NCBI GenBank assembly: GCA_049608225.1
Contig: JBMYXI010000085.1
Coordinates: forward strand, 1 to 11,016
DNA from: Parashewanella sp049608225
GTDB lineage: Bacteria > Pseudomonadota > Gammaproteobacteria > Enterobacterales > Shewanellaceae
Length of the DNA stretch: 11,016 bases
Reading direction: 5' to 3'
Within the stretch, counting starts at the first letter, position 1. Each line of letters starts with the position of its first letter. The notes beneath the pieces were generated by a model that did no database searches, was not told where the DNA came from, and was given only the letters and a program-made list of their open reading frames with translations. A program made the translations under genes and the position numbers. Positions 1 through 7,194 of the stretch are shown here, piece after piece.

Positions 1-993
1 CTAGACGGTCGTAAAGGTTCTGACTTAACGCGTTACATCCCAGTACCTAAGTCTCCACATGGTATGAACACGTCTCCAAGTGGTAAGTACTTCGTAGCGA
101 ACGGTAAGCTTTCTCCAACCGTTTCAGTTATCCAAATTGATAAGCTAGATGATCTATTCAACGATAAGATCAAGCCTCGTGACACGGTTGTTGCTGAGCC
201 AGAACTCGGCTTAGGCCCATTACATACTGCCTTCGATAACCGTGGTAACGCATACACAACTCTGTTCCTAGATAGCCAAATCGCTAAATGGAACGTAGAA
301 GATGCGATTGCGCACTACCAAGGTAAGAAAGTTAACTATCTACGCCAGAAGCTAGACGTACATTATCAACCAGGTCACAACCACACCTCTGCGGGTGAAA
401 CACGTGACGCTGATGGTAAGTGGTTAATCTCGCTATGTAAGTTCTCTAAAGATCGTTTCTTACCAGTAGGCCCACTTCGTCCAGAAAACGATCAGTTGAT
501 CGATATCTCTGGTGACGAAATGAAGCTGGTTCACGATGGTCCAACTTATGCTGAACCACACGATTGTATGATCGTACACCGCAGTAAGATGAAGCCGAAT
601 AAGCTTTGGACTCGTACTGACCCAATCTTCGCTGACACTGTAGCCATGGCGAAGAAAGATGGTGTTACGCTAGAGACCGATAACAAAGTTATCCGTGAAG
701 GTAACAAAGTACGTGTTTACATGACGTCGGTTGCGCCAAACTTTGGCTTAACTGAATTTAAAGTGAAGCTAGGTGACGAAGTCACCGTTGTGGTAACTAA
801 CCTTGACCAAGTAGAAGACGTGACTCACGGTTTCTGTATGACCAACCATGGTGTTCAGATGGAAGTAGGCCCACAAGCTACGGCTTCTGTGACCTTTACC
901 GCAAACCAACCGGGCGTACAGTGGTACTACTGTAACTGGTTCTGTCACGCACTTCACATGGAAATGCGTGGTCGTATGTTGGTTGAAGCATAA
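1..993 (+). CDS. nosZ: Nitrous-oxide reductase NosZ, C-terminal 330 residues (5' end outside window)
   Basis: NosZ is the periplasmic multicopper enzyme that reduces N2O to N2, the last step of denitrification. The frame is open from base 1, so the ATG at 64 is internal and the N-terminal half, including the signal peptide and the first CuZ histidines, lies upstream. The visible part holds the end of the seven-bladed propeller, with four histidines in CuZ contexts: PHG (fragment residue 20), PLH (75), GHN (126) and EPHD (187). The C-terminal cupredoxin domain holds a complete CuA site: H276 in VTHGFC, then C311, W313, C315, H319 and M322 in CNWFCHALHMEM. The protein ends normally with GRMLVEA. 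Codons look like those of a highly expressed gene (GGT, CGT and GTA are frequent). It is followed by a hairpin and the accessory genes nosDFYL. No catalytic residue is missing in the visible part. Identification is very secure. Confidence 0.98.
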   Translation, partial: LDGRKGSDLTRYIPVPKSPHGMNTSPSGKYFVANGKLSPTVSVIQIDKLDDLFNDKIKPRDTVVAEPELGLGPLHTAFDNRGNAYTTLFLDSQIAKWNVEDAIAHYQGKKVNYLRQKLDVHYQPGHNHTSAGETRDADGKWLISLCKFSKDRFLPVGPLRPENDQLIDISGDEMKLVHDGPTYAEPHDCMIVHRSKMKPNKLWTRTDPIFADTVAMAKKDGVTLETDNKVIREGNKVRVYMTSVAPNFGLTEFKVKLGDEVTVVVTNLDQVEDVTHGFCMTNHGVQMEVGPQATASVTFTANQPGVQWYYCNWFCHALHMEMRGRMLVEA

Positions 994-1014
994 GCTTCAA
1001 GCCTCATACTCCAT

Positions 1015-1044
1015 AGCCAGAGTGCAACGCACTCTGGCTTTATT
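1015..1044 (+). terminator. Strong hairpin between nosZ and nosD (attenuator or mRNA 3'-end stabiliser)
   Basis: An 11-bp perfect stem (AGCCAGAGTGC, 1015-1025, with GCACTCTGGCT, 1029-1039) closes a 3-nt loop, or 10 bp with a 5-nt loop, and is followed by TTTATT. The T tract is short and interrupted, so partial rather than full termination seems likely. It begins 21 nt after the nosZ stop and ends just before the nosD ribosome-binding site. This could allow more nosZ than nosDFYL mRNA, by attenuation or by protecting the nosZ 3' end; that role is inferred. Confidence 0.75.
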
Positions 1045-1065
1045 AAGGAGTCAACAATGATATGA
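1044..1065 (+). promoter_or_regulatory. nosD translation start region with a two-codon minigene
   Basis: A Shine-Dalgarno TAAGGAG (1044-1050) is followed 6 nt later by ATG at 1057, which reads only ATG ATA TGA. The TGA (1063-1065) overlaps the real nosD ATG (1062-1064), which itself lies 11 nt from the Shine-Dalgarno. The better-spaced start therefore gives a Met-Ile minigene ending on the nosD start. The sequence is plain; whether ribosomes use the first ATG is not known. Confidence 0.45.
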
Positions 1066-2426
1066 CAATACGCTTATTTTCTTTTGCTGCCCGACCCAAG
1101 CAAGGTCGATTTTTCTCTCGTTTCTCTTTAACGCTGGCTCTTGTTTTCGCGTCTCCTTTTTCTTTCAGCGCAACTATTAAAGTCTCTCCGGCACAAGATT
1201 TACAGCACATTATTGATAACTCCCAAGCGAATGATGAAATCCTACTTAAAGCTGGAGAGTATCAAGGGAATTTTTCCATCAAACACCCGTTAACATTGAA
1301 AAGTATTCAGCCTCACAAAGCGGTGATTAATTCAGGCGGTAAAGGCAATGGCATTTATGTCAAAAGTGAACATGTCACTGTTGAAAGCTTAACCGTGATC
1401 AATTGGGGTGACGATCTTACCGAGCAAGATGCCGGCATTTATGTCGACAAAAACAGCCACCATTTAGCCTTAATCAACAACCAGCTACAAGGCGATGCTT
1501 TTGGTATTTGGGTGGATAAATGTGACGACGTTAAAGTGATTGATAACACAGTTGTCGGCAACCCTAAATTACGTTCCTCTGACAGAGGTAACGGTATTCA
1601 ATTGGCTTCAGTTACCAACGGTATTATCCGTGGTAACACCGCCAGTTTAGTGCGTGATGGCTTATATGTCATCGCCAGTAAAAATAACACGCTCGAACAC
1701 AATACCATGCACGATCTGCGCTACGGTATTCACTACATGTATTCCTATGACAATAAGGTGCAATACAACCTTTCGTACAACACTCGTGCGGGTTATGCCC
1801 TAATGAGTTCACGACGCCTTATCGTCAACCATAACGTCACTCGCAACAGTGAAGATTACGGTTTCTTACTCAATTACATTACTCAGTCAGACATCAGCTA
1901 CAACATCGTCGACCATGTCTGGACTAAACCTGAGAACAAAGTGTTAGGTCGAGAAGGTAAAGGCTTGTTCGTCTATAACTCAGGTTACAACACCATCAGC
2001 CACAACATTGTTGATACCGCAGAAATCGGTATTCACCTCACTGCTGGCTCAGAAAAAACCAAAGTTTTTGCCAATTCCTTCATCAACAACCCCGTACAAG
2101 TGAAGTATGTGGTGAACCGTGAAGAAGAATGGAGTAAAGACGGTGTAGGTAACTATTGGAGTAACTATTTAGGCTGGGATCTCAACCATGACGGCCGAGG
2201 TGATACCCCCTTTGAGCCAAACGATGGTATCGACAAAATGGTGTGGCAATACCCAGAAGCCAAAATGCTGTTAGACAGTCCAGCCGTGTTGATTTTGCGC
2301 TGGATCCAAAGTCAATTCCCTGTATTAAAACCAGTCGGGGTCAAGGACAGTCACCCACTGATGAAGCCGCTTGCCATTGACGACGAAAAAGACGCTGGCG
2401 CCATGGCAATGACGGAGAACCAATAA
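1062..2426 (+). CDS. nosD: NosD, periplasmic beta-helix protein for NosZ copper-site maturation
   Basis: NosD is a periplasmic protein that binds the NosFY ABC transporter and is required to assemble the CuZ cluster of NosZ. The 454-residue length fits the family. A Sec signal peptide is visible: a basic stretch (RPKQGRFFSR, residues 11-20), a hydrophobic core (LTLALVFA) and a probable cleavage after FSFSA near residue 37. No twin-arginine motif is seen. From about residue 60 to 345 the protein is a run of short Asn/Gly/Ile/Val-rich coils (for example GNGIQLA, HNTMHDLRYGIHYM, GIHLTA), the pattern of a right-handed parallel beta-helix (NosD/CASH repeats). The conserved GVGNYWSNYLGWD segment follows at about 361-373. 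The start at 1062 is supported by the signal peptide; no other in-frame Met precedes the mature domain. The nosD stop lies 2 nt before nosF. Confidence 0.96.
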   Translation: MTIRLFSFAARPKQGRFFSRFSLTLALVFASPFSFSATIKVSPAQDLQHIIDNSQANDEILLKAGEYQGNFSIKHPLTLKSIQPHKAVINSGGKGNGIYVKSEHVTVESLTVINWGDDLTEQDAGIYVDKNSHHLALINNQLQGDAFGIWVDKCDDVKVIDNTVVGNPKLRSSDRGNGIQLASVTNGIIRGNTASLVRDGLYVIASKNNTLEHNTMHDLRYGIHYMYSYDNKVQYNLSYNTRAGYALMSSRRLIVNHNVTRNSEDYGFLLNYITQSDISYNIVDHVWTKPENKVLGREGKGLFVYNSGYNTISHNIVDTAEIGIHLTAGSEKTKVFANSFINNPVQVKYVVNREEEWSKDGVGNYWSNYLGWDLNHDGRGDTPFEPNDGIDKMVWQYPEAKMLLDSPAVLILRWIQSQFPVLKPVGVKDSHPLMKPLAIDDEKDAGAMAMTENQ

Positions 2427-2428
2427 TT

Positions 2429-3358
2429 ATGACAACACATTCTCATCCAATTGTAGAGCTGACTAACGTCAACAAGCACTACGACAAAGTAAAAGCACTG
2501 CATGATATCAACCTCAAAGTGATGCCCGGAGAAGTATTAGGTTTATTCGGTCACAACGGTGCCGGTAAAACCACTATGATGAAACTGATCTTAGGCATCA
2601 TCAAAGCCACCAGCGGCACTGTTAATGTGCTAAATGCCGATCCAATGTCATCACAAGCCTTCGAAAGCCGTAAGCACATTGGTTATCTGCCTGAGAACGT
2701 CAGTTTTTATGATCACTTAACGGGTAAGGAAGTTCTTACTTACTTTGCTCGTCTGAAAAAAGTACCGAAGCAACAGATCACAGATCTCCTTGAGCAAGTT
2801 GGCTTAACTCACGCCATGAATCGTGCAGTGAAAACCTATTCCAAAGGGATGCGTCAACGCCTTGGTTTAGCTCAAGCGTTTCTAGGGCAACCAAAGTTAT
2901 TGCTCCTCGATGAACCAACCGTAGGTCTTGACCCAATTGCTACCCAAGAGTTTTATCAAAGCGTTGATAAACTCAAAAGCACTGGTGCCAGCATTATCCT
3001 TTGCTCACATGTTCTGCCCGGTGTTGAACAGCACATTGATAAAGCCATCATTATTTCGGGTGGCAAACCTCTGGCGCAAGGCAGTTTGCAAGAACTACGT
3101 CAACAAGCCCAACTTCCCGTGACCATCAAAACTCAAGGCTTAAACGGAGCATTAATAGCAGATAAACGTTTTGAAGATTTTGTGGTTTCAGCCAACGAAC
3201 TCAAAGTACCGGAAGAGAAAAACCTTGAAGTGGTAAAACAACTGCTGGAAATGAATAACATCTCTAACCTGCAAGTGTTACCAGCCGATTTAGAGCAGGT
3301 GTATCAGTATTATTTATCAAAAAAACCAGCCAACGTTACAGAGGAGGCAAAGGTATGA
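2429..3358 (+). CDS. nosF: NosF, ABC transporter ATP-binding subunit
   Basis: NosF is the cytoplasmic ATPase of the NosDFY complex, which drives supply of a component needed for CuZ assembly in the periplasm. All nucleotide-binding motifs are visible in the 309-residue protein: Walker A GHNGAGKT (41-48), a Q-loop region with GYLPEN (85-90), signature YSKGMRQRL (137-145), Walker B LLLLDEP (157-163), D-loop VGLD (165-168) and the switch His in SH (194). The Q-loop glutamine position carries the YLPE form common in this ABC-2-type subgroup. The C-terminal about 90 residues form the usual extension beyond the ATPase core. A GGAG lies about 11 nt before the start inside the end of nosD. Its last four bases overlap nosY as ATGA, so translation is probably coupled. 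Confidence 0.97.
   Translation: MTTHSHPIVELTNVNKHYDKVKALHDINLKVMPGEVLGLFGHNGAGKTTMMKLILGIIKATSGTVNVLNADPMSSQAFESRKHIGYLPENVSFYDHLTGKEVLTYFARLKKVPKQQITDLLEQVGLTHAMNRAVKTYSKGMRQRLGLAQAFLGQPKLLLLDEPTVGLDPIATQEFYQSVDKLKSTGASIILCSHVLPGVEQHIDKAIIISGGKPLAQGSLQELRQQAQLPVTIKTQGLNGALIADKRFEDFVVSANELKVPEEKNLEVVKQLLEMNNISNLQVLPADLEQVYQYYLSKKPANVTEEAKV
3341..3347 (+). promoter_or_regulatory. Strong ribosome-binding site for nosY
   Basis: GAGGAGG lies inside the 3' end of nosF, 7 nt before the nosY ATG at 3355. It is the strongest Shine-Dalgarno sequence in the nos cluster and fixes the nosY start within the ATGA overlap. Confidence 0.7.
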
Positions 3359-4173
3359 GCCCAGTGTTATCTGTAGCCATTAAAGAGTTTCAAGACGGTT
3401 TACGTAACCGTTGGTTGATTTCAATTACACTCATTTTTGCGATTTTGTCGCTTGGATTAAGTTACTACGGTTCGGTTGCATCAGGGGAAATTGGCTTAAC
3501 TTCGATTTCTTCAACCATCGCCAGTTTATCGAGTTTAGCGGTATTTTTGATCCCACTGATTGCCCTGCTGCTAGCCTATGACAGCTTTGTGGGCGAGCAA
3601 GAATCTGGCACCTTGTTACTGCTACTCACCTACCCTATCAGCCATTCACAGCTGCTGTTAGGTAAGTTTGTCGGTCAAGGGGCGATTATGGCATTAGCCA
3701 CCGTTCTCGGCTTTGGCAGTGCCGCTGTATTACTTGGCTTTCAGATGGATTTTGCCTCTGTAATGCACAGCTTTGGCTTGTTCATTCTAACCGCCATTTT
3801 GCTTGGTCTGTGCTTTATCTCAATTGCCTATGTCATCAGCTTGATTGTGACCGAAAAATCAAAAGCGGCTGGATTAGCTTTGATCTTGTGGTTCTTCTTT
3901 ATCTTGGTGTTCGATTTAGGCTTATTGGCCGTTTTAGTGGGTATGGAAGATGGATTGTCACAACAACAGCTTGTTAATTTGATGCTGCTCAATCCAGCCG
4001 ATATCTTTCGTATGGTAAATTTAGCCAGTCTTGATACTTCAGACGTAAATGGCGTATTAGCCGTTGCCATTAATGGCAGTATTTCGCCATTAGGATTATT
4101 AGGCTTGCAGCTGGCATGGATTGTTACGCCACTTGTTGCAGCTGGATTTATTTTTAATAGGAAAACACTGTAA
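3355..4173 (+). CDS. nosY: NosY, ABC-2 type permease subunit
   Basis: NosY is the inner-membrane permease of the NosDFY complex. The 272-residue protein shows about six hydrophobic segments, at roughly 20-41, 53-75, 103-126, 134-158, 168-194 and 243-266. Between the second and third lies the conserved cytoplasmic segment GEQESGTLLLLLTYPIS (about 80-96), typical of NosY and related ABC-2 permeases, where the coupling helix meets the ATPase. The N-terminal KEFQDGLRNRW is an amphipathic entry helix also usual in this family. The start overlaps the nosF stop (ATGA at 3355-3358) behind a strong Shine-Dalgarno, and the stop overlaps the nosL start (TAATG). What is transported (a sulfur species has been proposed for this family) cannot be read from the sequence. 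Confidence 0.95.
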   Translation: MSPVLSVAIKEFQDGLRNRWLISITLIFAILSLGLSYYGSVASGEIGLTSISSTIASLSSLAVFLIPLIALLLAYDSFVGEQESGTLLLLLTYPISHSQLLLGKFVGQGAIMALATVLGFGSAAVLLGFQMDFASVMHSFGLFILTAILLGLCFISIAYVISLIVTEKSKAAGLALILWFFFILVFDLGLLAVLVGMEDGLSQQQLVNLMLLNPADIFRMVNLASLDTSDVNGVLAVAINGSISPLGLLGLQLAWIVTPLVAAGFIFNRKTL

Positions 4174-4658
4174 TGAAATTGGCGTCCAAAATCTTATTAT
4201 TAGCTGTTGGCATCATGTTAGCCGCTTGCAGCAAAGAACCTGAGACCTTATCGGCTCGTGAGGCACAAGCGATTCACGCTGGCGAAGAATGTCACTTGTG
4301 TGGCATGTTTATCAAAAAATTCCCCGGCCCTAAAGGTGAGCTTTACCTTAAAACGTCTGACAAGATTAAAAAATTCTGCTCAACCCGAGATATGTTTACC
4401 TTCTTACTTGACCCCGAATACAAAAAACAGGTGAAAGAAGCTTACGTGCATGACATGAGCAAAGCTCATTGGAAAACCCCTGATGACAATCATTTTATTG
4501 ATGCTCGTACAGCGTGGTATGTGATTGGCTCGAGCCAAAAAGGCGCAATGGGTAAAACCTTAGCCAGCTTTGTTGACAAATTATCTGCCGAAAGGTTTGT
4601 CACCGAATTTGGTGGCAAAGTACGTGCTTTTAATGAGATAACACTAACAGAGCTGTAA
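4173..4658 (+). CDS. nosL: NosL, copper-binding lipoprotein chaperone for NosZ
   Basis: NosL is a membrane-anchored periplasmic lipoprotein that binds Cu(I) and delivers copper for NosZ assembly. The 161-residue protein begins with a lipoprotein signal: hydrophobic segment, then lipobox LAAC with the lipidated Cys at residue 19. The mature part carries the family hallmark CHLCGM (C40, C43, M45), the conserved metal-binding region, and two further conserved-looking segments, KKFCSTRDMF (around 69) and the C-terminal GGKVRAFNEI. Length and architecture are normal. It overlaps the nosY stop by one base (TAATG) and is the last nos gene here; the next gene is on the opposite strand only 8 nt away, so no nosX is present at this position. 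Confidence 0.96.
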   Translation: MKLASKILLLAVGIMLAACSKEPETLSAREAQAIHAGEECHLCGMFIKKFPGPKGELYLKTSDKIKKFCSTRDMFTFLLDPEYKKQVKEAYVHDMSKAHWKTPDDNHFIDARTAWYVIGSSQKGAMGKTLASFVDKLSAERFVTEFGGKVRAFNEITLTEL

Positions 4659-4666
4659 TGAGAGGT

Positions 4667-5893
4667 TCAAACTGTGGTTGTTGAATAATCAGCAACCTCA
4701 ACTTGCAATTGACGGATTTGCTGTAATGCGTCATTAGATTGCGCATCTAACTTCTTTATCAATTCGGCATTTAAGAACAAATCAGCCATGACCCTAGGGT
4801 CTCGATTAATCAACATTTTTGCCGCCAATATATCTTTATCCATTAATACGTAAAACAATAATGGTTTTGGGTTTAACCCGTTAGGCGTAGATGAACATTC
4901 ACGTATGCCCTGAACCGCCAGAACAAGTGCAAACGCTTTTTCCAGAAGCTCAGCATCATAATTTCGCCAAATAGCAGCAAATTGAGGGATAATTTTTGCA
5001 ATCTTTTCTCTGCACATTTCAATTGCTACACACCATGCTTTTTTGGCTATCGCCTCTCCAAACATAATGGTTTCACATTGCTCAGGAGTCAATCTTGGAA
5101 ATTGTAATTTCTGCTCTTGTGCGCCAGCTACCTTAAAAGGTGTTTCCCCCCGATTATTTCTCTCTGCGTGTAATGCCCCGTTGATTAATAAGGTTTGAGC
5201 ATTTAATACGTTACCACCCAAAACCGCATAATGTAACGCCGTAGCATGCTTAAAGTCTTTATCATCCAGCCTTGCACCATCGCTGATCATTTGTAGAAGC
5301 CCATCCTTTGTTCCAAGTAAAGCACACAACATTAAAGGCGTTACTGAGTAGCGCTTGGGCAGCCATTCAACAATTTGCTGACACTGAACATTTTGAACAC
5401 GACTAAGCTTGTCTGTTGCAACATCATTCTCTTGTTTCTTTTCTTCTAACCTACGCACAACATGAAGTTTTTGTAATAAATATAACGTGTCTGATAGTGA
5501 AACCGAACGCTTGCAAATAAGGAAGGTAATCGTTTCAGATGTTCTAGGAAGAGGATTATTACACCCAAAATAAAGCGCAAAGCGGTTTAATTCATCATCA
5601 TCAATTTTTACTCGTCTATTTTTCATGTTTGCGATAAACCGCTCACAATCATGTTCGGTAAAAGGGTTGATGCTCCCAAACGATTGCTTCAACACTTTTA
5701 ATCTAGCGAGGGCAGTTTCTTCATGAAAAGGTACCAATGAGTCATCGAAATCGTCTTTTTTTTTCTGAACGGAATAACCAACTCGATCTTGACTAGAAAA
5801 CAATAATTTATTTTTAGGTTCTAATTGCTCCTTAACTAAAGGATCAGAACTCATTAAACAAATTGAAGTCGGTGAAAAATCAGTTGAAGCCAT
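4667..5893 (-). CDS. Ankyrin-repeat protein of unknown function
   Basis: I do not recognise this 408-residue protein as a named family. A central part fits ankyrin repeats: roughly residues 182-214 (SVTPLMLCALLGTKDGLLQM), 216-248 (HATALHYAVLGGNVLNAQTL) and a further partial repeat from RGETPFKVA (249-257). These give protein-binding helical hairpins. The N-terminal 80 residues are polar and probably disordered; residues 80-170 and 270-408 look alpha-helical, the latter with weak similarity to diverged repeats. No signal peptide or membrane segment is seen, so a cytoplasmic location is likely. The ATG at 5893 lacks an obvious Shine-Dalgarno; an internal Met at residue 14 is an alternative start. 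It lies 153 bp downstream of glsA on the same strand and convergent with nosL. Function, partner and regulation are unknown. Confidence 0.8.
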   Translation of the reverse strand: MASTDFSPTSICLMSSDPLVKEQLEPKNKLLFSSQDRVGYSVQKKKDDFDDSLVPFHEETALARLKVLKQSFGSINPFTEHDCERFIANMKNRRVKIDDDELNRFALYFGCNNPLPRTSETITFLICKRSVSLSDTLYLLQKLHVVRRLEEKKQENDVATDKLSRVQNVQCQQIVEWLPKRYSVTPLMLCALLGTKDGLLQMISDGARLDDKDFKHATALHYAVLGGNVLNAQTLLINGALHAERNNRGETPFKVAGAQEQKLQFPRLTPEQCETIMFGEAIAKKAWCVAIEMCREKIAKIIPQFAAIWRNYDAELLEKAFALVLAVQGIRECSSTPNGLNPKPLLFYVLMDKDILAAKMLINRDPRVMADLFLNAELIKKLDAQSNDALQQIRQLQVEVADYSTTTV

Positions 5894-5910
5894 GAATAGT
5901 TCATATATCG

Positions 5911-5944
5911 GTAAGTTATAGAACTTACTTTACCTCAATCTAAA
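5911..5944 (-). promoter_or_regulatory. Possible promoter of the ankyrin gene with an inverted repeat over the -10
   Basis: On the minus strand, TTTAGA (5939-5944) and TATAAC (5915-5920) are separated by 18 bp and each differ from sigma-70 consensus at one or two bases. The -10 lies inside a perfect inverted repeat, GTAAGTT-N4-AACTTAC (5911-5928), which could be an operator. The distance to the ATG at 5893 allows a leader of about 14 nt. This is pattern matching only. Confidence 0.35.
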
Positions 5945-6046
5945 TAAATACCGACTGAACACAATTGGTATTTGTATGAAGTTTAATGAGTAATCACTTT
6001 AAGTTAGCTGATCATGCTAAGTTAACAAAGCGTGAAAACAGCCTCA

Positions 6047-6955
6047 TCAATAAACCGACCAACCAATGTGCTTTGTCATTGACTCTAGTGCGGCGACCCC
6101 CGCTAACGAGTTACCGACAGTATTTAATGCTGGCGACCAAACGCAGACAGAGAAACGTCCGGGAACGATGGCAATAATTCCCCCTCCGACACCGCTTTTT
6201 CCGGGTAGCCCAACACGAAATGCAAATGTGCCCGCCTCATCGTATAAACCACTGGTCGCCAGTAATGCATTTACTTGTCGAGTCTGGTTTTCTGTGAGTA
6301 TTTTGTTTTTTGTTTCTAAGCAATAACCACGATTAGCAAGAAAATTCACCGCTTTTGCCAGTTCCACACACGACATTTTTAATGCACAGTTACAAAAATA
6401 GTTATATAACACTTGCTCAACATCGTTATTGAAATTACCAAAAGATTTCATCAAATAGGCCATTGATGCATTACGAGCTTTAAATTCGAACTCTGAATCC
6501 GCGACTTCTTTATCAATTTCAACTGTTTTGCTTCCTGATAATTTTTTTACAAATTCTCTCAGAACAATATTGGGTGTCGCAAACTTAGATTGATTCATAT
6601 CGCTGATAACCAAGGCACCACTATTAATAAACGGATTCCTTGGAATACCTTGTTCATACTCAAGCTGCACTAATGAATTAAAAGGTTGGCCTGAAGGTTC
6701 ACGACCGACTCGTTGCCATAAATCATCACCATAATGCTCCATAGCAAGTACCAGACTAAAAACCTTGGAAATACTCTGAATAGAAAAAGGCGTATCGGCA
6801 TCACCAATGCTAAAGATTTCGCCTTCATTACTACAGATGGCAATGCCAAACTGCGCAGGGTTAACTTTTGCTAACGCCGGAATGTAATCAGCAACTTGAC
6901 CTTGTCCAACTATCGACAATACGTTTTGATAAATTTTGGATAATAACGCATCCAT
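6047..6955 (-). CDS. glsA: Glutaminase (beta-lactamase-fold, GlsA/YneH type)
   Basis: GlsA hydrolyses L-glutamine to L-glutamate and ammonia in the cytoplasm. The sequence follows E. coli YneH closely along its whole length as I recall it: GQGQVADYIPALAKV near the start, FSIQSISKV with the catalytic SxxK pair (S61 and K64 from the ATG start), WQRVGREPSGQPFNSLVQLE, GIPRNPFINSGALV, NASMAYLMKSFGNF, LKMSCVELAK, GLPGKSGVGGGIIAIVPG and WSPALNTVGNSLAG. From the ATG at 6955 the protein has 302 residues, near the usual 300-310. A TTG at 6970 would add five residues (MSCIQ); I prefer the ATG because family members start at about this point and neither start has a good Shine-Dalgarno. A plausible promoter lies just upstream, and asnB is divergent. 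Confidence 0.96.
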   Translation of the reverse strand: MDALLSKIYQNVLSIVGQGQVADYIPALAKVNPAQFGIAICSNEGEIFSIGDADTPFSIQSISKVFSLVLAMEHYGDDLWQRVGREPSGQPFNSLVQLEYEQGIPRNPFINSGALVISDMNQSKFATPNIVLREFVKKLSGSKTVEIDKEVADSEFEFKARNASMAYLMKSFGNFNNDVEQVLYNYFCNCALKMSCVELAKAVNFLANRGYCLETKNKILTENQTRQVNALLATSGLYDEAGTFAFRVGLPGKSGVGGGIIAIVPGRFSVCVWSPALNTVGNSLAGVAALESMTKHIGWSVY

Positions 6956-6993
6956 CTGTATACAACTCAACTACAGCTTAAAAAACATAATCA

Positions 6994-7021
6994 ATTATAG
7001 CCTGTCTTCTCGATGAGTCGA
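6994..7021 (-). promoter_or_regulatory. Likely sigma-70 promoter of glsA
   Basis: On the minus strand TCGACT (7016-7021) and a perfect TATAAT (6994-6999) are separated by 16 bp. Transcription would start near 6987, about 30 nt before the glsA ATG. The -10 match is exact and the -35 matches four of six positions. Confidence 0.55.
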
Positions 7022-7117
7022 TAACTTAGTCCTTGAGCATAAACTCATTAGAAGCTCATCATGATCATCTTCACTCTATAGCAAACCTTTTACCACGATA
7101 AATAAAATAACAATAAA

Positions 7118-7146
7118 TTAACACTTGGAAATTATTCAGCTTTATG
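7118..7146 (+). promoter_or_regulatory. Weak promoter candidate for asnB
   Basis: TTAACA (7118-7123) matches five of six -35 positions and is 17 bp from TTTATG (7141-7146), a poor -10. The stretch between glsA and asnB (6956-7194) is AT-rich and must hold divergent promoters, but the one for asnB is not clear from sequence alone. Confidence 0.25.
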
Positions 7147-7194
7147 ACAATGTGAAATCATGCAGTAAAACAATTAGAAAAGGATGTTTGAAAG

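Noticed and set aside
64..66. ATG at 64 as a gene start
   Set aside because: The frame is open to base 1 and the residues before it (VPKSPHG) are normal NosZ sequence including a CuZ histidine, so the ATG is internal.
33..957. Minus-strand open frames (33-257, 769-957) opposite nosZ
   Set aside because: They lie antisense within a clear nosZ coding region, have no family resemblance and reflect codon bias of nosZ.
2928..3122. Plus-strand open frame in another phase inside nosF
   Set aside because: It overlaps Walker B to H-loop sequence of nosF and has no independent evidence.
3828..4070. Minus-strand open frame inside nosY
   Set aside because: Antisense to a membrane-protein coding region; its lysine/threonine-rich composition is the usual shadow of hydrophobic codons.
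4672..4693. Stem GGTTGTTG/CAGCAACC near the nosL-ankyrin convergence as a nos terminator
   Set aside because: It contains a G-U pair, has no T tract after it and lies inside the ankyrin coding region; kept only as a weak possibility.
6001..6023. Hairpin TTAGC-N7-GCTAA downstream of glsA as terminator
   Set aside because: Only 5 contiguous pairs plus a mismatch, and no T tract on the minus strand.
5986..6326. Plus-strand open frames 5986-6177 and 6066-6326
   Set aside because: Both lie mostly or wholly antisense to the 3' end of glsA, which is strongly conserved; no ribosome-binding site or family signal supports them.
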